DNA of 64,000 nucleotides, taken from positions 992,001-1,056,000 of the forward strand of contig NZ_CP096884.1 in NCBI RefSeq assembly GCF_023273855.1. The letters run 5' to 3'. The DNA is from Seonamhaeicola sp. ML3 (lineage in GTDB: Bacteria > Bacteroidota > Bacteroidia > Flavobacteriales > Flavobacteriaceae). Under the pieces are notes generated by a model. That model saw only the letters and a program-made list of their open reading frames with translations. It was not told the origin of the DNA and made no database searches. This document shows, in pieces, positions 61,401 to 64,000 of this stretch. Both the position numbers and the translations under genes were made by a program. How positions within the stretch are numbered: position 1 is the first letter of the stretch; each line of letters opens with the position of its first letter.

Positions 61401-62813
61401 CTATTTCTTCCAAACACTTTCCATTTCCTCAAGGGTTTTACCTTTAGTTTCAGGAACAAACTTCCAAACTAATAACGCTGCAAGAACTCCCATAATACCA
61501 TAAATCCAATAAGCGAAACCGTGGTTAAATGTTTCCAACAGATAAGTGTTCTTATCCATCATAGGGAATGTCCATGACACCAAATAATTAGAAATCCATT
61601 GGGCAGCCACCGCTACGGCAAGAGCCTTGCCTCTAATTTTATTTGGGAAAATTTCAGATAGCAATACCCAACAAACTGGTCCCCAACTCATGGCAAAACC
61701 TGCAACATAAATCAACATAAATATTAGCGCTCCTATACCAACCGATTCCATATAAAAAGAGGTTCCCAATGAAAACATGGCGAATGCCATACCTACGGCC
61801 CCAATAATCATTAGCGGTTTTCTTCCATATTTATCTACGGTCATAATTGCCAATACAGTAAACAACAAGTTAACCGCTCCAACAATTATAGTTTGCAGTA
61901 AGGCAGCATCTGTTCCAGATCCCATACTCTTAAATATTTCTGGCGCATAATAAAGCACTACGTTTATACCAACAAACTGTTGAAAAACCGATAATAAAAC
62001 CCCTATTACAATGACTGGGACACCATAGGAGAACAATTTACCTGAGTGGCTAACCACAGTATTTTGAATTTCACCCAAAATCTTTTTAGCTTCCTCAACA
62101 CCATTCACTTTTGTTAATACATCCAGTGCTTTCTGAGGTTGAGATTTTAATACTAAAGACCTTGGTGTATCAGGAACCATCAACAACATTAACAAGAATA
62201 ATGTAGCCGGAATTGTTTCAGAAGCAAACATCCATCTCCAGCCAATGGTGTTTAACCAAGAATCGTCGCCTTGTTTTGCAATAAAATAGTTTACAAAATA
62301 AACCACCAGCATACCAAAAATGATAGCAAACTGATTCATTGAAACTAGTTTCCCCCTGATTTTAGCAGGTGCAATTTCAGCAATATATAAAGGTGAAAGC
62401 ATGGATGCGAGTCCAACACCAATGCCACCTATAATTCTATAAACAATGAAAATATAGATAAAAGTATGATTTGCCTCTCCTATAGGTTTAACGAGCATTT
62501 CTGGCATGGCAGAGCCTAAAGCAGATAGTAAAAATAAAATGGCTGCCAAGATTAATCCATTCTTACGACCAAATTTTTTACTTATTATACCTCCTGAAAG
62601 TCCACCAATGATACATCCTATTAATGCACTGGAAACAACTAAGCCTAAACGCGAATTTGCAGCTGTTTCTTCCAAACCAAATGGTAATACAAAGAAATGC
62701 TCTAATGAACTTACGGTTCCAGAGATAACAGCTGTGTCATACCCAAAAAGTAATCCACCCAAGGTGGCCACCAGGGTTAGTTTAATCAAATACTTAGAAT
62801 TAGTTGTTCCCAT
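61401..62813 (-). CDS. Sugar-proton symporter (MFS sugar porter)
   Basis: 470 residues with twelve predicted helices. Sugar-porter signatures: GLLFGYDTAVISGTV at helix 1, KKFGRKNGLI between helices 2 and 3, YIAEIAPAKIRGKLVS, DKYGRKPL in the second half and PETKGKTLEEME at the end. It lies 12 bases after xylA, so xylose is the probable substrate (XylE-like). The inner-membrane entry step for the xylose path. Confidence 0.93.
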   Translation of the reverse strand: MGTTNSKYLIKLTLVATLGGLLFGYDTAVISGTVSSLEHFFVLPFGLEETAANSRLGLVVSSALIGCIIGGLSGGIISKKFGRKNGLILAAILFLLSALGSAMPEMLVKPIGEANHTFIYIFIVYRIIGGIGVGLASMLSPLYIAEIAPAKIRGKLVSMNQFAIIFGMLVVYFVNYFIAKQGDDSWLNTIGWRWMFASETIPATLFLLMLLMVPDTPRSLVLKSQPQKALDVLTKVNGVEEAKKILGEIQNTVVSHSGKLFSYGVPVIVIGVLLSVFQQFVGINVVLYYAPEIFKSMGSGTDAALLQTIIVGAVNLLFTVLAIMTVDKYGRKPLMIIGAVGMAFAMFSLGTSFYMESVGIGALIFMLIYVAGFAMSWGPVCWVLLSEIFPNKIRGKALAVAVAAQWISNYLVSWTFPMMDKNTYLLETFNHGFAYWIYGIMGVLAALLVWKFVPETKGKTLEEMESVWKK

Positions 62814-62825
62814 AGTTTTAGTGTC

Positions 62826-64000
62826 TTATATGTATTGGTTGATAATATTTTCGAATAACTCTTGCTTACCACTGGTTAATGGTAATTCACCGTTTTCATT
62901 GGCAATATTGTAAAGCGCTTTCATATCCAACTTACCATCTTCAAAATCTTTACCTTTTCCAGAATCGAAAGAACTGTAACGCGCTGTTCTTAAATTTTCA
63001 TACTGTGACGAAGATATAATTTTATCGGCAGTAATTAAAGCACGTGCAAATGTATCGGCACCACCAATATGTGCGTGGAACACATCTTCCATATCGGTAG
63101 AATTTCTTCTAATTTTAGCATCGAAATTCACACCACCGCCTTGTAGACCACCAGCTTTTAGGAACACCAACATCGCCTCTGTAGTTTCTTGAATGTTATT
63201 AGGGAATTGGTCTGTATCCCAGCCATTTTGGTAATCGCCACGGTTAGCATCAATACTTCCTAACATACCAGCATTGGCAGAAACCTCTAATTCATGTTGG
63301 AATGTGTGTTGTGCCAACGTAGCATGGTTTACCTCAATATTCATTTTAAAATCTTTATCAAGACCGTACTCTTTTAAGAATCCAATGGCTGTAGCAGCAT
63401 CGAAATCATATTGATGTTTCATTGGTTCCATTGGTTTTGGCTCTATAAAGAACGTACCGTTAAACCCTTGTCCTCTAGCATAGTCTCTTGCCATGGTTAA
63501 CAATTGTGCCATGTGGTCTAACTCACGCTTCATATCGGTATTTAATAACGACATGTAACCTTCACGACCTCCCCAGAACACATAGTTCTCACCACCTAAG
63601 GCAATGGTAGCATCTAGAGCTAATTTTATTTGAGCTCCTGCTCTAGCCACCACATTAAAATCTGGGTTAGTAGAAGCACCGTTCATATACCTAGGGTTTG
63701 AAAAACAGTTAGCCGTTCCCCAAAGTAATTTTTTACCGTACTCACTTTGTTTTCCTTTAAGGTAATCAACAATAGTTGCCAATCGTTTTTCAGATTCTGC
63801 AAATGTTGCTCCTTCTTGAACTAAATCGTAATCGTGGAAACAATAGTAATCGAATCCCATTTTAGAAATGAATTCGAAAGCCGCATCAGCTTTATCCTTT
63901 GCTGCCTGGATAGGGTCTGCCGCTTTATCCCAAGCAAAATTTTGAGTTCCAGGTCCGAATGGATCCGAACCTTGTCCGCAGAACGTATGCCAATAAGCAA
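62826..64000 (-). CDS. xylA: Xylose isomerase, 5' end missing
   Basis: 391 codons to the window edge out of about 440. Converts xylose to xylulose. [12 protein letters not shown] has the catalytic His-Asp region. The metal/substrate residues lie in [36 protein letters not shown] and [12 protein letters not shown]. Visible upstream part ([18 protein letters not shown]) matches the family N-terminal half. Operon with the sugar porter; xylulokinase may lie beyond the edge. Confidence 0.96.
   Translation of the reverse strand, partial: AYWHTFCGQGSDPFGPGTQNFAWDKAADPIQAAKDKADAAFEFISKMGFDYYCFHDYDLVQEGATFAESEKRLATIVDYLKGKQSEYGKKLLWGTANCFSNPRYMNGASTNPDFNVVARAGAQIKLALDATIALGGENYVFWGGREGYMSLLNTDMKRELDHMAQLLTMARDYARGQGFNGTFFIEPKPMEPMKHQYDFDAATAIGFLKEYGLDKDFKMNIEVNHATLAQHTFQHELEVSANAGMLGSIDANRGDYQNGWDTDQFPNNIQETTEAMLVFLKAGGLQGGGVNFDAKIRRNSTDMEDVFHAHIGGADTFARALITADKIISSSQYENLRTARYSSFDSGKGKDFEDGKLDMKALYNIANENGELPLTSGKQELFENIINQYI

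Overview
The window looks like chromosome from a member of the Flavobacteriaceae (Bacteroidota), probably marine. The reasons are: a low-GC genome; upstream regions that repeatedly show the Bacteroidota promoter (TTTG, about 19 bases, TAnnTTTG, for example 3970-4000 and 13925-13955); families typical of the phylum (DUF5686, PorT-like barrels, a DUF7619-like domain, sigma/anti-sigma pairs with TPRs); and a beta-mannanase, a sulfatase and a xylose module that suggest polysaccharide use. No phage, plasmid backbone, transposase, integrase or CRISPR array is visible.

Layout. 1-869 is the 3' part of a GH26 mannanase. 873-3915 holds a YgiQ-type radical SAM protein and the tRNA t6A enzyme TsaC/Sua5. 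4048-8402 is the translation block rplM-rpsI-rpsB-tsf, then pyrH-frr, with several RNA hairpins between genes. 8558-16724 holds a DUF5686 barrel, an MMPL exporter, asnS, rpoN and two membrane proteins. 16819-19136 is an ExbB-ExbD-ExbD energiser operon, followed by tRNA-Ser(GGA), ansA and tatD.

21261-30600 is the most unusual part. An ECF-like sigma factor and a membrane anti-sigma-like TPR protein face away from a run of exported proteins: a small duplicated-domain protein, a lipoprotein and a PKD/barrel protein. This run ends in a tight operon encoding a TPR-CHAT caspase-like protease that should face the periplasm, a retropepsin-like aspartic protease and an orphan NarL-type response regulator. 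Directly after the regulator lie two tandem small transcription units of matching geometry. Each has a 16-base dyad, a TAnnTTTA box 39 bases further on, a GCTATTAA near the expected transcript start, an internal hairpin and an intrinsic terminator. They look like twin small RNAs that the regulator could control.

30619-46268 holds odhB/sucA; a nitrosative-stress-like module (Rrf2 regulator, cytochrome c lipoprotein, Ric); a polyprenyl synthase; a TetR-TolC-adaptor-RND efflux operon whose TetR promoter contains an inverted repeat; and pheS. 46324-53100 is patchy accessory DNA: single hypothetical genes separated by long imperfect inverted repeats, which resemble integron-like cassettes, and a DUF559 endonuclease gene surrounded by three copies of a two-hairpin repeat, an arrangement like REP/RAYT units. 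gpsA and a lipoprotein gene lie in between. 53139-56594 returns to housekeeping genes (mgsA, a TIM-barrel protein, nadD, gmk, yicC). 56657-58774 encodes a large exported protein I do not recognise. 58942-64000 is a sugar region: a LacI regulator, a CxAxR-type sulfatase, a sugar-proton symporter and the 3' part of xylA.

Starts were moved inward from the longest open frame where an ATG in a better context, a signal peptide or family length argued for it (pyrH, the DUF5686 gene, the polyprenyl synthase, tetR, tolC, the RND permease and the 705-residue protein). All functional calls rest on motif reading, with no database search.
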